From: an uncultured Steroidobacter sp.
GTDB lineage: Bacteria > Pseudomonadota > Gammaproteobacteria > Steroidobacterales > Steroidobacteraceae
Assembly: GCA_946478975.1 (NCBI GenBank)
Contig: CAMLEO010000387.1
Span: 1 to 5,412, forward strand
DNA length: 5,412 nt
Direction: 5' to 3'
The first letter of the stretch is position 1. Each line of letters begins with the position of its first letter. This document shows positions 4,334 through 5,412 of this stretch, piece by piece. The translations under genes and the position numbers were made by a program. The notes beneath the pieces are model-generated. The model searched no databases. It had not been told where the DNA came from and saw nothing but the letters and a program-made list of their open reading frames with translations.

Positions 4334-5412
4334 TCAGAAGCGTTTGCTGACTCTAAAATACACAAATCTGCGCGTCAGCTCGCCCTGCGAGAAGTCATAA
4401 CCGAATGACACGCCAGCATTTGCAAAATCAGGAACCTCGTTGAACAGATTCCGGGCTCCAAGCGTCAGCGTCGAGCCGTCCAGCAAGCCGTTCCCGTCGG
4501 GCTTCAAATCCAACCAGGCTTGCAGGTCCACGATGGTCTGAGATCCGATGCGCTGATCAAGCGGACCAACTGCCAAGTCCGCATCCTGATACGAAGGAGT
4601 GTAAGTCGTTGTGGTCGAGGCTCCGAACTGCCCTCGCTTCCAACTGAGTGTGCCGACAGTCCGCCATTCCGGGATCGTGCCTTGCACATTCGCGATTCCC
4701 ACCCGATCCAATGGCAACACCTGATTCATATCTCGGCTCAGGTACTCATCGACCCAGGTAACGGACCAGTCAAGCTTGAGACAGCCCCAATGACGTTCCA
4801 TCAACAGCGACAAATCCAGGTCGATGCCGCTGGTGTCCAGATCGCCGTAGTTCATGCGCCTCAAGTCAATGGAGCGCAATCGTCCCGCCCACCCCGCTTG
4901 CACATCCTGACTGGTGGGCGGGTCCCGAACGATTCGATCCGCAAACGGATTACCTGGCTTGAGCAACTCTTGATAGACGGGCGCAATGATCCGGTTATCC
5001 ATTACGACCCGCCAATAACTTGCACCAACGCGCAGGCCAGGCACTTCAGCCGGGCTGAAAACAAAGCCAGCCGTAAAAGATCGGGCAGTCACCACGTCGA
5101 GATCGGGATTGCCGCCCACGATGAGAGCAACGTTCGACACCTCACCGCCTCTGAGCGGATCGCTGATGGGTAGCGGTGGCTGCAGCGTCGGCATGTACAA
5201 CTCGAACAGCGACGGCGGACGAAAGCTCGTTCCATACGCAATACGAAAGAGCCAGTCCTTCGACGGTCGCCAGGTCAGCCCATACTGAGGATTTACAACG
5301 CTCTCCCCCCCGCCGTAATCGTCGCGACGTGCCGCGACCTTCAACGAGAGCTGATCGAGCAGAGGCACCCTCAACTCCGAGAACATGGTGGAAATATCCC
5401 GCCCCTTATCAA
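4334..5412 (-). CDS. TonB-dependent outer-membrane receptor, C-terminal barrel (5' end outside window)
   Basis: The frame is open through the right edge; 358 residues are visible, ending at the TGA at 4336-4334. The ATG at 5386 is internal. TonB-dependent receptors are 22-strand outer-membrane barrels that import ligands too large for porins using energy from TonB. Visible family features in order: NPQYGLTWRPSKDWLFRIAY then GTSFRPPSLFELY, GGNPDLDVVTARSFTAGF, a run of alternating barrel strands, LTLGARNLFNEVPDF, and the final strand RRFVYFRVSKRF ending in Phe, as outer-membrane barrels do for insertion. The signal peptide, TonB box and plug domain lie outside the window, so it cannot be said whether it has the extra N-terminal signalling domain that talks to FecR. 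The ligand is unknown. The adjacent peptide gene makes a peptide ligand reasonable; iron-siderophore uptake is the default alternative. Confidence 0.95.
   Translation of the reverse strand, partial: DKGRDISTMFSELRVPLLDQLSLKVAARRDDYGGGESVVNPQYGLTWRPSKDWLFRIAYGTSFRPPSLFELYMPTLQPPLPISDPLRGGEVSNVALIVGGNPDLDVVTARSFTAGFVFSPAEVPGLRVGASYWRVVMDNRIIAPVYQELLKPGNPFADRIVRDPPTSQDVQAGWAGRLRSIDLRRMNYGDLDTSGIDLDLSLLMERHWGCLKLDWSVTWVDEYLSRDMNQVLPLDRVGIANVQGTIPEWRTVGTLSWKRGQFGASTTTTYTPSYQDADLAVGPLDQRIGSQTIVDLQAWLDLKPDGNGLLDGSTLTLGARNLFNEVPDFANAGVSFGYDFSQGELTRRFVYFRVSKRF

Noticed and set aside
4054..4365. - strand frames of 103 and 67 codons opposite the peptide gene
   Set aside because: They lie antisense to the peptide gene with its good ribosome site, overlap the receptor's 3' end and the hairpin, and show no recognisable pattern.
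4520..5173. 217-codon + strand frame
   Set aside because: It is antisense to the TonB-dependent receptor, whose family motifs are clear. It arises from codon bias in GC-rich DNA.
1..5412. CRISPR array, tRNA, rRNA or insertion sequence
   Set aside because: No regularly spaced repeats, no recognisable tRNA fold or rRNA stretch, and no transposase or terminal inverted repeats were found.

Overview
The window looks like a chromosomal accessory region of a GC-rich Gram-negative bacterium, most likely a proteobacterium of the Xanthomonadales/Steroidobacter type. This is inferred from the FecR protein, the TonB-dependent receptor and the codon use; no marker gene fixes the taxon. There are six protein genes. 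Two are cut by the window edges, and one is a 51-codon gene that is easily missed.

Layout: (1) Bases 1-1386, + strand: the C-terminal 461 residues of a large alanine/glycine-rich protein with a long hydrophobic core, function unknown. (2) Bases 2493-1391, - strand: two genes joined by a 4-base ATGA overlap. The first encodes a FecR-type N-terminal cytoplasmic module attached to two membrane segments but lacking the FecR periplasmic domain. The second encodes a small two-segment membrane protein. (3) Bases 2494-2695: a divergent promoter region. (4) Bases 2696-3667, + strand: a complete FecR-family sigma regulator with no fecI sigma gene beside it. (5) Bases 3668-4113: a 446-base gap rich in perfect short inverted repeats. 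(6) Bases 4114-4269, + strand: a 51-residue peptide with a good Shine-Dalgarno site. Its leader-like half carries LGDAAEET and its second half VAPDSTYF...W, which resembles astexin-type lasso peptide precursors. (7) A hairpin at 4286-4319. (8) Bases 5412-4334, - strand: the C-terminal barrel of a TonB-dependent receptor, convergent with the peptide gene.

How they may work together (inference): proteobacterial lasso peptide loci commonly carry FecI/FecR regulators and a TonB-dependent receptor, as well as an isopeptidase. A FecR, a lasso-like precursor and a TonB receptor side by side fit a circuit in which a small modified peptide is made, taken back up and sensed. The maturation genes (B, C, isopeptidase E) and the sigma factor are not in the window. 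The candidate ring Asp also sits one residue out of register with the usual leader Thr. The precursor could therefore be an orphan, an unusual lasso peptide or another class of modified peptide. The divergent FecR-module/membrane protein pair may be a further part of this signalling system, or an unrelated neighbour.
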